NCBI GenBank assembly: GCA_963714995.1
Contig: CAVQQP010000009.1
Location: forward strand, 119,011-183,010
Direction of reading: 5' to 3'
DNA length: 64,000 bases
Source of the DNA: Prado023 sp963714995
GTDB lineage: Bacteria; Actinomycetota; Actinomycetes; S36-B12; CAIYMF01
The notes below the pieces were generated by a model. The model was not told where the DNA came from. It saw only the letters and a list, made by a program, of their open reading frames with translations, and did no database searches. The first letter of the stretch is position 1. Each line of letters starts with the position of its first letter. Below, in pieces: positions 17,549-28,276 of the stretch. The position numbers and the translations under genes are program-made.

Positions 17549-18452
17549 GTGCCCACGATCGAGGTCGTCGAGGTCAGCGCCCGAGATGGGCTGCAGAACG
17601 ACTCCGCCCGCCTGAGCACCGAGCAGAAGGTCGAGCTCATCGCGCGATGCGCGTCGGCGGGCCTGCGCCGGGCGGAGATCGCCTCGTTCGTGAACCCGAA
17701 GCTGGTGCCCCAGATGGCCGACGGCGAGGCCGTCGTGGCCGGTGTGCGCGCAGGCGGTGCCGGGCCCGGCGTCGTGGATCGGGCTGGTGCTCAACACCCG
17801 GGGGTTCCACCGGGCGGCGGCGGCCGGTGTCGACGAGGTCAACTGCGTGGTGGGCGTCACCGACGAGTTCTCCCAGGCCAACCAGGCGATGACCTCCGAG
17901 GAGGCGATCGCCGTCGTCGCCGAGGTCGTCCCCCTGGCCCGGGCGGCCGGCATCATCCCCACGGTCACGCTGTCGGTGGCCTTCGGCTGCCCGTTCTCCG
18001 GCGAGGTGTCGGTGGACCGGGTCCGCCGGGTCGTCGAGCTGGTGGCCGCGACCGGCGTCGTGGAGGTCGCGATCGCCGACACCATCGGCGTGGCCGTCCC
18101 CCGGGACGTGACGACCCGCGTGGCCGCCGTCCGGGAGCTCATCGGCGACCTGCGCCTGCGCGCGCACTTCCACAACACCCGCAACACCGGGTATGCCAAC
18201 GCCCTGGCGGCTGCCGACGCGGGGGTCACCGTCCTCGATGCCAGCCTCGGGGGGATCGGCGGCTGCCCCTTCGCTCCCCGGGCCACGGGCAACATCGCCA
18301 CCGAGGACCTCGTCTACGCCCTGCACCGCAGCGGGTACGACACGGGCGTGGACCTGGAGGCGGCCATCGCCGCGAGCCAGTGGCTGGGTGCGCAGCTGGG
18401 TCGCGACCTGCCGGCGTACCTGCCGCGCGCGGGAGCGTTCCCGATCGGCTGA
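17549..18452 (+). pseudogene. hydroxymethylglutaryl-CoA lyase family protein, one frameshift
   Basis: The family cleaves HMG-CoA to acetyl-CoA and acetoacetate in leucine and acyl degradation. The first part reads EVVEVSARDGLQND and AEIASFVNPKLVPQMAD. Around 17748-17760 the frame shifts by one extra base. The second part then gives GLVLNTRGFHRA, AFGCPFSGEVS, IADTIGVAVP, HFHNTRNTGYANAL and the signature GGIGGCPFAPRATGNIATE with its catalytic Cys. Every family motif is intact once the frame is corrected, so the break is probably a base-call error. A GTG starts the gene 3 bp after the HMA protein. Related aldolase-type lyases of the same superfamily cannot be fully excluded. Confidence 0.82.
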
Positions 18453-18526
18453 CGGCTGTGAACCGCGTCACATTCGTCCGTTTTCCGGTGCGGAATGCGG
18501 GGGTTGCCGCGCAGTGGTCGGGGCGA

Positions 18527-18544
18527 GTTCACCTGGCGTTCACC
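18527..18544 (+). promoter_or_regulatory. PHO-box-like direct repeat upstream of pstS
   Basis: Two GTTCACC units begin at 18527 and 18538, exactly 11 nt apart. A -10-like TACGGT is at 18576-18581, so the box would lie just upstream of the -35 region, where an activator of the PhoP/RegX3 type binds. Confidence 0.75.
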
Positions 18545-18633
18545 CGCGTCCCCCCTGCGCGTCGACAAGGGTCCCTACGGTGCGACCCGTGAGCACACAC
18601 CTCGCACATCCCCAGACCAAGAAGAGGAACACC

Positions 18634-19605
<972 letters not shown>

Positions 19606-19649
19606 TTTCGCGCTCATAAGCGCACCGCTCTGGCAGGAAGAGGCAGCAC

Positions 19650-20621
19650 GTGAGCACTGACCGGATCGGGGGCCCGCCAACCACCATGGCGGGCCCCCGC
19701 CCCGCGGGTCCGCCCGAGGGGTTCTCGCTGCAGAGCACGAACAAGCGCTATGGCGAGAAGCTGATCATCGCCAGCCTGTTCGCCTGCGGTGCCCTGTCGG
19801 TGCTGATCACGATCGGGATCGCCTGGGCGTTGATCGCCCCGGCGATCGCGTTCTTCCAGCAGGTGTCGGTCGTCGAGTTCCTGACCGGCACCAAGTGGGC
19901 GCCCCGGTTCAAGCCGCCGGCCTACGGCGTCCTGCCCCTGGTGATGGGCACGCTGTGGACCACCGGGATCGCCCTGCTGGTCGCCGTCCCCTTCGGCCTC
20001 GGCGCGGCGGTCTACCTCGCCGAGTACGCCCCGGAGCGTCGCCGCAAGACCCTCAAGCCGATGCTCGAGCTCCTGGCAGGCATCCCCTCGGTGGTCTACG
20101 GCTTCTTCGCCCTGGAGTTCATGACCAAGGTCGTGCTCCAGGACTGGCTGGATCTGCCGGTGGGCACGTTCAACGTCCTGTCGGCCGGCATCGTGCTGGG
20201 CGTCATGATCATCCCCACGGTGGCCTCGCTGTCCGAGGACGCCCTGAGCGCGGTGCCGCTGGCGATCCGGCAGGGCTCCTTCGCGCTGGGGGCCAACAAG
20301 ATGCAGACGACCGTGCGCGTCGTCTTCCCCGCTGCCATCTCCGGCATCGCCGCGGCGGTGGTCCTCGGGATCTCGCGTGGCCTGGGCGAGACCATGATCG
20401 TGGCCACCGCTGCCGGGCAGCGGCCCAACATGGTCACCAGCCCCTTCGAGGGTGGCCAGACGATGACCGGCTTCATCGCCAGCGCCGCCCTGGGCGACTC
20501 CCGGGTCGGCTCGCTGCAGTACGACACGTTGTTCGCCGTGGGCCTGCTGCTGTTCCTGTTCACCCTCGTGGTCAACATCATCAGCATCCGCATGGTCCGT
20601 CGGTTCAGGGAGGCCTACTGA
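19650..20621 (+). CDS. pstC: phosphate ABC transporter permease PstC
   Basis: A 323-residue inner-membrane permease subunit of the high-affinity phosphate importer. Six hydrophobic helices are visible, the first around residues 40-70, and the cytoplasmic EAA-type loop reads EDALSAVPLAIRQGSFALG, where the ATPase PstB docks. The GTG start at 19650 is preceded by GGAAGAGG. The stop overlaps the start of pstA by one base (TGATG), coupling their translation. The order S-C-A-B is the usual one. Confidence 0.95.
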   Translation: MSTDRIGGPPTTMAGPRPAGPPEGFSLQSTNKRYGEKLIIASLFACGALSVLITIGIAWALIAPAIAFFQQVSVVEFLTGTKWAPRFKPPAYGVLPLVMGTLWTTGIALLVAVPFGLGAAVYLAEYAPERRRKTLKPMLELLAGIPSVVYGFFALEFMTKVVLQDWLDLPVGTFNVLSAGIVLGVMIIPTVASLSEDALSAVPLAIRQGSFALGANKMQTTVRVVFPAAISGIAAAVVLGISRGLGETMIVATAAGQRPNMVTSPFEGGQTMTGFIASAALGDSRVGSLQYDTLFAVGLLLFLFTLVVNIISIRMVRRFREAY

Positions 20622-21529
20622 TGCCCGCGCCCACGGAGAAGTACAGCCCGGAGATCAAGCTGGCGGGCCGGCGGGCCAGCAACAGCGACACGAACCGCAG
20701 GTCACTGATCTTCCTGGGCATCCTCTGGTTCAGCCTGCTGGTGGCCTTCGGGTTCCTGGTGACGCTGCTGGTCACGACCTTCCTCGACGGGATCGGTCGC
20801 TTCGACTCGCGGCTGTTCACGAACTACAACAACACCACGCCGGAGGATGCCGGTGCCCGCGCCGGGATCCTCGGCTCGATCATGGTGATCGCGTTCACGG
20901 CGCTGATGGCCATCCCTGTCGGCATCGGCGCCGCGCTCTACCTGGAGGAGTTCTCCAACAAGGACCGGTGGTACAACCGGCTGTTCGAGCTCAACATCCA
21001 GAACCTCTCGGCGGTCCCGGCGATCCTCTACGGCCTGCTCACGCTGGGCCTGATGGGGGCCATGGGGTTCAAGGAGAAGAACATCGTCTTCGGTGGGGCG
21101 CTCGCGCTGGCCCTGCTGATCCTGCCGGTGATCATCATCACCACGCGGGAGGCGCTGCGGGCGGTGCCCCAGGAGATCCGGGACGGCTCCCTGGCCCTCG
21201 GCGCCACGAAGTGGCAGACCGCATGGCGCCAGACCCTGCCCGCCGCGCTGCCCGGCATCTCGACCGGCACCATCCTCGCGCTGTCCCGTGCCATGGGCGA
21301 GGCAGCCCCGCTGCTGCTGCTGGGTGTCGCGGTCTACATCACCTACGACCCGAACGGGCTGATGTCGGGCTTCACCACCATGCCCATCCAGATCTTCAAC
21401 TGGACCAGCGCCCCCCAGGAGGAGTTCAAGACCCTTGCGGCGGCCACGAGCATCCTGCTGCTGACCATCCTGCTGGCGATGAACGGCATCGCCATCTACA
21501 TCCGCAACAAGTTCGCCAAGCGCTGGTGA
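20621..21529 (+). CDS. pstA: phosphate ABC transporter permease PstA
   Basis: A 302-residue partner of PstC. It has a cytoplasmic N-terminus of about 30 residues, six helices and the coupling loop TREALRAVPQEIRDGSLALG. The permease signature ATKWQTAWRQTLPAALPGI follows. It forms the translocation pore with PstC and is powered by PstB, encoded 7 bp downstream. Translation is coupled to pstC by a one-base overlap. Confidence 0.95.
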   Translation: MPAPTEKYSPEIKLAGRRASNSDTNRRSLIFLGILWFSLLVAFGFLVTLLVTTFLDGIGRFDSRLFTNYNNTTPEDAGARAGILGSIMVIAFTALMAIPVGIGAALYLEEFSNKDRWYNRLFELNIQNLSAVPAILYGLLTLGLMGAMGFKEKNIVFGGALALALLILPVIIITTREALRAVPQEIRDGSLALGATKWQTAWRQTLPAALPGISTGTILALSRAMGEAAPLLLLGVAVYITYDPNGLMSGFTTMPIQIFNWTSAPQEEFKTLAAATSILLLTILLAMNGIAIYIRNKFAKRW

Positions 21530-21536
21530 GGACGAC

Positions 21537-22374
21537 ATGAACGCAGAGATCGAATTCGACGTTGCCCCGCCTGCCGTGCCGGGGGAGCACCCGTCGATCC
21601 TCGACGTGAAGGGTCTCGACGTCTACTACGGCGACTTCTGGGCCGTCCGCGGCATCGACATGCAGATCCGCAGCCAACGAGATCACGGCGTTCATCGGGC
21701 CGTCGGGATGCGGGAAGTCCACCGCGCTGCGCTGCTTCAACCGGACCAACGACCTCGTGCCCAGCGCCCGGGTGGAGGGCCAGATCCTCTACCACGGCCA
21801 GGATCTCTACGGCCACGACGTCGACCCGATCGAGGTCCGCCGCCGCGTCGGCATGGTCTTCCAGAAGCCCAACCCGTTCCCGAAGTCGATCTACGACAAC
21901 ATCGCCTACGGGCCGAAGGTCAACGGGTGGAAGCTGAAGAAGTCCGAGGAGCAGGACATGGTCGAGGAGGCCCTGACCCGGGCCGGTCTCTGGGGCGAGG
22001 TCAAGCACAAGCTCGACCAGTCCGGCTTCGCGCTCTCCGGCGGACAGCAGCAGCGGCTGTGCATCGCCCGGGCGATCGCGAACAAGCCCGAGATCCTGCT
22101 GATGGACGAGCCCTGCGCCTCGCTCGACCCGATCGCCACCGCGCTCATCGAGGACCTCATGCACGAGCTCGTCGCGGACTACACCGTGGTCATCGTGACC
22201 CACAACATGCAGCAGGCCGGCCGGGTCTCGGACCGCACCGCGTTCTTCACCGCTGAGGTGGAGGAGAACGGCACCCGCTACGGCACCCTGGTCGAGATGG
22301 ACGACACGTCCAAGATCTTCACCAACCCGTCAGACTCGCGCACGGAGGACTACATCTCCGGCCGCTTCGGCTGA
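21537..22374 (+). pseudogene. pstB: phosphate ABC transporter ATPase PstB, one frameshift
   Basis: PstB hydrolyses ATP to drive phosphate import through PstCA. The frame starts MNAEIEFDVAPPAVPG and reads to GIDMQIR, then breaks at about 21672. Dropping one base restores ANEITAFIGPSGCGKST with the Walker A motif, followed by RVGMVFQKPNPFPKSIYDNI (Q-loop), LSGGQQQRLCIARAIA (signature), LLMDEPCASLDP (Walker B) and VTHNMQQAGRVSD (switch). Everything after the break is intact to ISGRFG at the end. Since pstS, pstC and pstA are whole, an indel error in the sequence is the best explanation. It is convergent with mutT1, with about 115 bp between. Confidence 0.9.
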
Positions 22375-22430
22375 TCCCCCCCCAAGATCACGATCTCGTC
22401 CAAGAACCAGGCGTGTTGAGCGCCCGGGAC

Positions 22431-22484
22431 TTGGACCAAATCGGCTGGAGGCGAAGCAAACCTGGATCAAATCGCCTGGGGGCG
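22431..22484. repeat. imperfect 23-bp direct repeat in the pstB-mutT1 gap
   Basis: Two copies at 22431-22453 and 22462-22484 match at 19 of 23 positions and share the core CAAATCG. They fill much of the gap between the two convergent operons. No hairpin with a T-tail is seen; function is unknown. Confidence 0.5.
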
Positions 22485-22491
22485 GGGCTCC

Positions 22492-23431
22492 TCAGGGGTG
22501 GGCGGGGGGGAGGTCGTGCTGCTCGGCTGCGACCGTGCGGACGGTCTGGTCGGTGGGCCTGTTGACCCAGGCGCGGTGGAACACGAAGAAGCTGCCCGGG
22601 GCCACCCGGTGCAGGAACCTCGGCCCGCCGGCGACGGCGCGCAGCGCGTCGAGCTGGACGGGGATCACCGGCCGGTGGGAGCACAGGACGGTCGGCCAGG
22701 GCTGGTTGAACATCTCCACCGTGCGGCTCACGCCCGACTCCGGGTCGGCGAGGAACACGTCCTCGCTGATGGTGGGCTCCATGCGGATCCCGGACCCGAT
22801 CGCCGCACGCGGCCGGGCGCAACGTGGCCAAGCAGCGCTCCGCGTTCGAGGAGTGCAGGTGCCGGATCCCGAAGGCTTCGAGCAGCGGGATGAGCCGGGT
22901 GGCCTCCCACTCCCCGTGCGCCAGGAGCCCGCGACCGGGGTCCGATCGGTCCCGGCCGGTGCGCTGGGCCCAGTCGACGCGCTTCTCCGCGCTGGTGTGC
23001 CGCAGGAGGATGAAGGGGATCGTGGGCGGGGTCCGGGCGGCCAGGGCGATCAGCTGGGCGTCGCGCGGGTAGGTCATCACGGTGGCGGCCTCCCTCGGTC
23101 GCAGCCAGCGCAGCCGGTCGACCTCCTTGTTCTCGACGAACTCCCCGCGCACCACGCTCGCCCGCCAGTACTCGACGGACTTGGGCACACCGTCGACCCG
23201 GTAGTGCTGGGTGGGCAGCGGCACGTCGAGCACCGGTGTGAAGCCCGTCTCCTCGACCGTCTCGCGGACAGCGGACTCGATCGCGTGCTCGCCGGCCTCG
23301 AACTTGCCCTTGGGCAGCGACCAGTCCCGTCGGCGGCGTCGATGGATGACGGCCACCTCGAGGTCCTTGCCCACGCCCCGGGTCAGCACGACACCGGCGG
23401 CGCGGATCACGTCGCGCGACGGACTGGACAT
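22492..23431 (-). pseudogene. mutT1: MutT1-like NUDIX hydrolase/histidine phosphatase, one frameshift
   Basis: The gene encodes an N-terminal NUDIX domain (GKFEAGEHAIESAVRETVEE, the NUDIX box) and a C-terminal histidine-phosphatase domain that starts with LLRHTSAEKRVDW. This is the architecture of mycobacterial MutT1, which sanitises 8-oxo-dGTP and diadenosine polyphosphates. The frame breaks at about 22800-22815 by one extra base, after which MEPTISEDVFLADPES and CSHRPVIPVQL (second catalytic His) continue to the stop at 22492. ATG 23431 lies 2 bp after the CHAD gene, so the two are cotranscribed. In Mycobacterium mutT1 also neighbours ppk. Confidence 0.85.
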
Positions 23432-23433
23432 CA

Positions 23434-25032
23434 CTACCCCAGGCGCGTCTGCTTGCGCTGGCCCCGGACGCCCGGCCACTGCTCCTTCATCCGGATGCGC
23501 GCAATCAGCTCGCACTCCACCTCGTAGGCATGCAGCAGGCCCAGGGAGAACCCGGTGGGTCCGTCGAAGTGCTCGGCGAGCTCCCGGCAGGTCTCCTGGG
23601 CGATCGATGCGTCCTGGTGCTCCCCGAGCTGCTCGGTGACGTTGCTCAGCGCGGTCGCCAGGCCCTTGGCGGGGGCGCCGAAGACCGGCACGAGCGCCTC
23701 AGCGGCGTAGCGCGCCCGCTTGGCGGTGATCCGGGTCTCGTGCCACTCGTCCGACGGCCCGTCCAGGGTCAGGGCCTTGACCTCCCGGGCGAGCTTGCGC
23801 CAGGCCTTGTCGAACAGCGGGGGAAGCGCCTCGCGCGCGGGAGCTGCGGCCGCCTCGGTCAGCTGCGGGTTGGCCGCAGCCTCGACCAGCGCGTCGAGGA
23901 GGGCGAGGTGGCGCTCGGAGCGCATCGCCTCCAGGGCCTCAGCCCGTCCGGCGTCCACCTTGGCCTGCATCAACGGGTCGACGTGGGCATGGATCGTGGC
24001 GGCATCAGCCTCGCCGAGCTCGTCGGCGTGGGCATCGAGGCGGGCCAGCAGCACCTCCGAGTCACGGCTCAGGCCGAGCTCCGAGGCCGCCCAGCCGAGC
24101 TCGTCGCGCAGGTGGCGCGACCACTCCGGGTCGACCAGCGGGGAGAACACCCGCAGGCCGCTGCGCAGCCTCCGAGCGGCGACGCGCATCTGGTGCACCG
24201 AGTCGGGCAGGTCGCGCCGGACCCGCATGTCCTGCAGCAGGAAGCGGCGCACGTGGGTCAGGAGGTGCGCATGCACGGCATCGCCGGCGGGGTCGTCGGG
24301 GCTGACACTCGTGGCCTCGTCGACATCCGGGGCGCCCTTGGCTGCCGGGCCCAGGGCGCTGACGGCCTTGGACGTCGTCCCGGGGATCGCGCCATGGGCC
24401 ATCAGCAGGTCGATGACCGGGTCCAGGGCGGCGGGGTCCCCACCGAGCGCGCGGACCGCCAGCTCGCGGAACCGACCGGCCACCACCTCGCCGTCCATGA
24501 TCGAGACCACATCATCGACGAGCTCGGCCACGGGGACGTCGTCGGCATCGTGCAGGACCAGGGTGGTGCGCTGGGTGTGCAGGCTGGCGACCGGGATCAG
24601 CGGGCTGCGCCGCGCCAGCGCCGTCACCACGTCGGCCATCTCGGGGGGAACCTGGCCGGGTTCGCCCGCGTCCAGCGGCAGCCGCATCTCGTCGACGGTG
24701 CCCGCCGGGGCATCGTCCACGGGCAGGGTGAGGTGCCAGCCCTCGTCCTCCCCGCCGGCGCGACGACGCAGCATCACGCCCCACCGGATCAGGCGCAGGT
24801 CCTCGGTGTCGTGGTAGACCGCCCGCACCTGCACGGCAGGGCGCCGGTCCACCCGAGCGATCCCGGTGTCCACGGTTGTCCCCGCCAGCCCGGGGACGAG
24901 GCCCACGAGGTCGGGCATGCGGAACAGGGCGTGGACGCGCAGCCTGCGCTCCACGGCGCGATCAGTGGTCGAGGACTCGCTCACATCGGCCTTCCAGAGG
25001 TGCTTCTTGTCGGTGCTGGCGGGGGTCAGCAT
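23434..25032 (-). CDS. CYTH and CHAD domain protein
   Basis: A 532-residue two-domain protein. The N-terminal part (about residues 25-215) is a CYTH triphosphate-tunnel domain, with alternating charged strands such as VQVRAVYHDTEDLRLIRWG and LRRRAGGEDEGWHLTLP. The C-terminal part (about residues 245-525) is a CHAD helical domain rich in conserved His and Arg: SVHQMRVAARRLRSGLRVF and WHETRITAKRARYAAEAL. CHAD domains bind polyphosphate, and CYTH domains hydrolyse or bind triphosphates. Its position 23 bp after ppk therefore fits a role in polyphosphate turnover or targeting. The classical N-terminal ExExK signature of CYTH enzymes is not obvious (VERRLRVHALF instead), so catalytic activity is uncertain. 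Confidence 0.85.
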   Translation of the reverse strand: MLTPASTDKKHLWKADVSESSTTDRAVERRLRVHALFRMPDLVGLVPGLAGTTVDTGIARVDRRPAVQVRAVYHDTEDLRLIRWGVMLRRRAGGEDEGWHLTLPVDDAPAGTVDEMRLPLDAGEPGQVPPEMADVVTALARRSPLIPVASLHTQRTTLVLHDADDVPVAELVDDVVSIMDGEVVAGRFRELAVRALGGDPAALDPVIDLLMAHGAIPGTTSKAVSALGPAAKGAPDVDEATSVSPDDPAGDAVHAHLLTHVRRFLLQDMRVRRDLPDSVHQMRVAARRLRSGLRVFSPLVDPEWSRHLRDELGWAASELGLSRDSEVLLARLDAHADELGEADAATIHAHVDPLMQAKVDAGRAEALEAMRSERHLALLDALVEAAANPQLTEAAAAPAREALPPLFDKAWRKLAREVKALTLDGPSDEWHETRITAKRARYAAEALVPVFGAPAKGLATALSNVTEQLGEHQDASIAQETCRELAEHFDGPTGFSLGLLHAYEVECELIARIRMKEQWPGVRGQRKQTRLG

Positions 25033-25054
25033 GACACCCGAAGATGAACAGGAC

Positions 25055-27211
25055 TCAGCCGGTCTTGCGTCGCGTCCGCGCGGAACGGACCTCGATCAGG
25101 TGCTCCTGGAGGTCGCGGCACGCAGCGCCCTCCGCGTCGGTCACGTGCGGGGTCCAGCTGCCGTCGGGCTGGCAGATCCAGGCCTTGGTGGTGTCGTCGA
25201 AGCCCATGTCGATGACCCGCGCGACCTGGGCGGCGTGCTCGGCACCGAGGCTCACCAGGACCTCGACGCGCCGGTCGAGGTTGCGGTGCATGAGGTCCGC
25301 CGAGCCGATCCAGGTCTCGGTGTCGCCGCCGTTGGCGAACTCGTAGGCCCGGCTGTGCTCCAGGAACCGGCCGAGGACCGAGTGCACCCGGATGTTGTCG
25401 CTCAGGCCGGGCACCCCCGGCCGCACGGCACAGATGCCGCGGACCCAGATGTCGACGGGGACGCCGGCCTGGGAGGCCCGGTACAGCGAGTCGATGATGG
25501 CCTCGTCGACGATCGAGTTGCACTTGAAGCGCACCCGGGCCGGGCGCCCGGCCCGGTGGTGCTCGACCTCCCGCTCGATCCGCTCCACCAGCCCGGAGCG
25601 GATCGAGTGCGGGGCGACGAGCAGCCGGTTGTACGTGGTGTTCATCGAGTAGCCCGACAGCACGTTGAAGACGTTCGAGACGTCCTCACCGACGGCGGGG
25701 TCGGTGGTGAGCAGGCCCAGGTCCTCGTACAGCCGAGCGGTCTTGGGGTGGTAGTTGCCGGTCCCGATGTGCACGTAGCGGCGCAGCCGCTCGCCGTCGT
25801 CGCGGACCACCATGCTCAGCTTGCAGTGCGTCTTCAGGCCCACCAGGCCGTACACCACGTGCACGCCCTGGCGCTCCAGCTTGCGCGCCCACGAGATGTT
25901 GGCCCGCTCGTCGAACCGCGCCTTGATCTCCACCAGCGCGAGGACCTGCTTGCCTGCCTGCGCGGCGTCGATCAGCGCGTCGACGATGGGGGAGTCCCCC
26001 GACGTCCGGTACAGCGTCTGCTTGATCGCCAGGACCTTCGGGTCGGCCGCGGCCTGCTCGAGGAAGCGCTGGACGCTGGTGGAGAAGCTGTCGTAGGGGT
26101 GGTGCAGCAGCACGTCGTGGTCGCGCATCGCCTCCAGGACGTCCGGCGGTGCGGCGGTCTCGACCTCGGACAGCTGCAGGCTGGTCTTGGGCAGGAACTT
26201 GGCCTCCTTGAGGTCCTCGCGGTCCAGCCCGACGATCGTCCACAGGCCGGTCAGGTCCAGCGGACCGGGCAGGGGGAAGACCTCCTCCTCGGAGATCCCC
26301 AGCTCGCGGACCAGCAGCTCGAGCACGTAGGGGTCGATCGAGCGCTCCACCTCGAGTCGGACGGGCGGCCCGAAGCGGCGACGGTTGAGCTCGCGCTCGA
26401 GGGCCTTGAGCAGGTTCTCGGCGTCGTCCTCCTCGACCTCGACGTCCTCGTTGCGGGTGACCCGGAACGAGTGCTGCTGCAGGATGTCCATCCCGGGGAA
26501 CAGGTCGGACAGGTTCGCGGCGATGACGTCCTCGAGGGGCACGAACCGCTCGGGACCGACCTGGAGGAACCGCGGCAGGCTCTGGGGCACCTTCACGCGG
26601 GCGAACAGCTCGGTCCCGGTCCCCGGGTTGCGCACGACGACGGCCAGGTTGAGGCTCAGCCCGGAGATGTAGGGGAACGGGTGGGCCGGGTCGACGGCCA
26701 GGGGGGTCAGGACCGGGAACACCTTGTCGGCGAAGGTGCGCTGCAGTGCCGCGCGCTCGTCGTCGGTGGCCTGGTGGTAGCGCAGCAGCTGGATCCCCTC
26801 GGCCCGCAGGCCGGGCAGGACGGAGTCGCCGAAGCAGGCCGCGTGCCGGTCCATGAGGGCGCGGGTCCGGTTCAGGATGAGCTCGAGGAGGTCCCGCGGC
26901 ATCAGCCCGCTCGCGGCCCGGACGGCGATCCCGGCGTCGATCCGGCGCTTGAGCCCGGCGACGCGGACCATGAAGAACTCGTCGAGGTTCGAGGCGAAGA
27001 TCGCCAGGAACTTGGCACGCTCCAGCAGCGGCAGGCTCTCGTCCTCGGCGAGTTCGAGGACGCGCTCGTTGAACGCCAACCAGGAGAGCTCGCGATCGGC
27101 GAAGCGGTCCGCGGGCAGGGGCTCGGGGGTCGGTGCGGTCGTGCGGGCGGAAGGCGTTGCGCCGGCCCTGGCCGACTCCTCCACGTGCGGCTGTGTCGCG
27201 GTGTCTGACAC
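25055..27211 (-). CDS. ppk: polyphosphate kinase 1
   Basis: A 718-residue enzyme that reversibly polymerises the gamma phosphate of ATP into polyphosphate. Landmarks are the N-terminal ELSWLAFNERVLELAEDE, SNLDEFFMVRVAGLKRR, the middle VEIKARFDERANISWARKLE and the catalytic HIGTGNYHPKTARLYED with the phosphorylated His. The length is normal for Ppk1. The GTG start is preceded by GGGAGGAGG. It lies 33 bp after mshD and 23 bp before the CYTH/CHAD gene in a five-gene operon led by glnR, linking polyphosphate synthesis with nitrogen control. phoU, regX3 and pst genes elsewhere in the window make a phosphate-storage role plausible. Confidence 0.96.
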   Translation of the reverse strand: MSDTATQPHVEESARAGATPSARTTAPTPEPLPADRFADRELSWLAFNERVLELAEDESLPLLERAKFLAIFASNLDEFFMVRVAGLKRRIDAGIAVRAASGLMPRDLLELILNRTRALMDRHAACFGDSVLPGLRAEGIQLLRYHQATDDERAALQRTFADKVFPVLTPLAVDPAHPFPYISGLSLNLAVVVRNPGTGTELFARVKVPQSLPRFLQVGPERFVPLEDVIAANLSDLFPGMDILQQHSFRVTRNEDVEVEEDDAENLLKALERELNRRRFGPPVRLEVERSIDPYVLELLVRELGISEEEVFPLPGPLDLTGLWTIVGLDREDLKEAKFLPKTSLQLSEVETAAPPDVLEAMRDHDVLLHHPYDSFSTSVQRFLEQAAADPKVLAIKQTLYRTSGDSPIVDALIDAAQAGKQVLALVEIKARFDERANISWARKLERQGVHVVYGLVGLKTHCKLSMVVRDDGERLRRYVHIGTGNYHPKTARLYEDLGLLTTDPAVGEDVSNVFNVLSGYSMNTTYNRLLVAPHSIRSGLVERIEREVEHHRAGRPARVRFKCNSIVDEAIIDSLYRASQAGVPVDIWVRGICAVRPGVPGLSDNIRVHSVLGRFLEHSRAYEFANGGDTETWIGSADLMHRNLDRRVEVLVSLGAEHAAQVARVIDMGFDDTTKAWICQPDGSWTPHVTDAEGAACRDLQEHLIEVRSARTRRKTG

Positions 27212-27244
27212 GACGACCTCCTCCCGGTGTGGTGTCGTTCGAGT

Positions 27245-28276
27245 CTATCGACGGAAGAGCGTGTCGCTGTCCCAGGGAGCGAAGCCCAGCGCCTTGTACA
27301 GGGCGATCGCCGCCGTGTTGTCCGCGTCCACGTAGAGCAGGGCTGCGGGGAGGCCCAGCCCGCGCAGGTGGTGCAGGCCGGCGAGCGTCAGCCCGCGGCC
27401 CAGGCCCTGCCCGCGCATGCCCGGGTCGACGCCCACCACGTAGACCTCGCCGATCGGCTCGTGGGCGTGGCCCACGGGTGCCGCATCCCCGGGACCGGCG
27501 TGATGGTGCAGGGCGGCGTGATCGTGCGGGGCGTCGCCGTGGTGCGGGGCGTCGCCGTCGGCGTGGTGATGGCCGTGGCCGTGGCTGTGCACCTTCGTCC
27601 AGTGGAACCCGACCAGTCGTCCGTCGGCTGTCTCGGCCATCAGGAACCCGTCGGGATCGAACCAGGGCTCGGCCATGCGCTGCTCGAGGTCCGCGCGCGT
27701 CCATCCGCCCTGGTCCGGCAGGTCGGCGAAGGCGGCGGCGTTGAGTGCCAGCCACGGGGCGATGTCGCGCCGCGCGTCGAAGGCGCGCAGGGTGATCCCC
27801 GGGGGCAGTTGTATGGGATCGAGGGGGGCGAACAGTGAGCGCCGCAGCTGCCACAGCCGGCGCACGCGACGGAATCCGCGGGCCGCGGCCAGCTCGTTCG
27901 CGGCAGCATCCGCCCCGTGGGCCCACAGTCGCATCCGCCCGGGGTGCGGCTCGGCCTGTCGGACGAGCTCGTCGATCAGCATGCCGCCCAGGCCCCTGCG
28001 CCGGGCCGTGGGGCTGACTGCCAGCTCGGCGGCAGGTCCCTCGGCGGCGTCGCTGAGGTCCAGGTGGGCATAGCCGAGGAGCCCCGCAGCCCCCTCCTGC
28101 CCGGCGAGCAGGTGCAGGGAGTCGCTGCCCCCGTGACGCAGGTGCAGCACCACGTGCTCGCTGAGCGGATAGGCGCCGTCGACGCGGGCCGACTCCTCGG
28201 CCAGGGCCAGGGCGTCGCGCACCTCCGCCTCGGTCAGGCGGGACGTGACCCGGATGCGAACGTCCGGTGCACTCAC
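27245..28276 (-). CDS. mshD: mycothiol synthase MshD with a His-rich insertion
   Basis: A 343-residue protein with two GNAT acetyltransferase domains that performs the last step of mycothiol synthesis, acetylating Cys-GlcN-Ins with acetyl-CoA. The acetyl-CoA loops are visible as SPTARRRGLGGMLIDELV (first domain) and VDPGMRGQGLGRGLTLAGL (second). Typical MshD motifs include ADLPDQGGWTRADL and EPWFDPDGFL. Unusually, residues 230-272 form a His-rich insertion (15 His in 43 residues) between GFHWTKVHSHG and EPIGEVYVVG, where the family normally has a short loop. The GTG start overlaps the glnR stop (GTGA). The insertion could bind Zn or Ni; that is inference. Confidence 0.92.
   Translation of the reverse strand: MSAPDVRIRVTSRLTEAEVRDALALAEESARVDGAYPLSEHVVLHLRHGGSDSLHLLAGQEGAAGLLGYAHLDLSDAAEGPAAELAVSPTARRRGLGGMLIDELVRQAEPHPGRMRLWAHGADAAANELAAARGFRRVRRLWQLRRSLFAPLDPIQLPPGITLRAFDARRDIAPWLALNAAAFADLPDQGGWTRADLEQRMAEPWFDPDGFLMAETADGRLVGFHWTKVHSHGHGHHHADGDAPHHGDAPHDHAALHHHAGPGDAAPVGHAHEPIGEVYVVGVDPGMRGQGLGRGLTLAGLHHLRGLGLPAALLYVDADNTAAIALYKALGFAPWDSDTLFRR

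Noticed and set aside
21537..22374. Programmed ribosomal frameshifting in pstB (and similarly glgC, mutT1)
   Set aside because: No slippery heptamer or downstream structure was evident at the breaks, and the same kind of single-base break occurs in unrelated genes, so sequence error or mutation is simpler.
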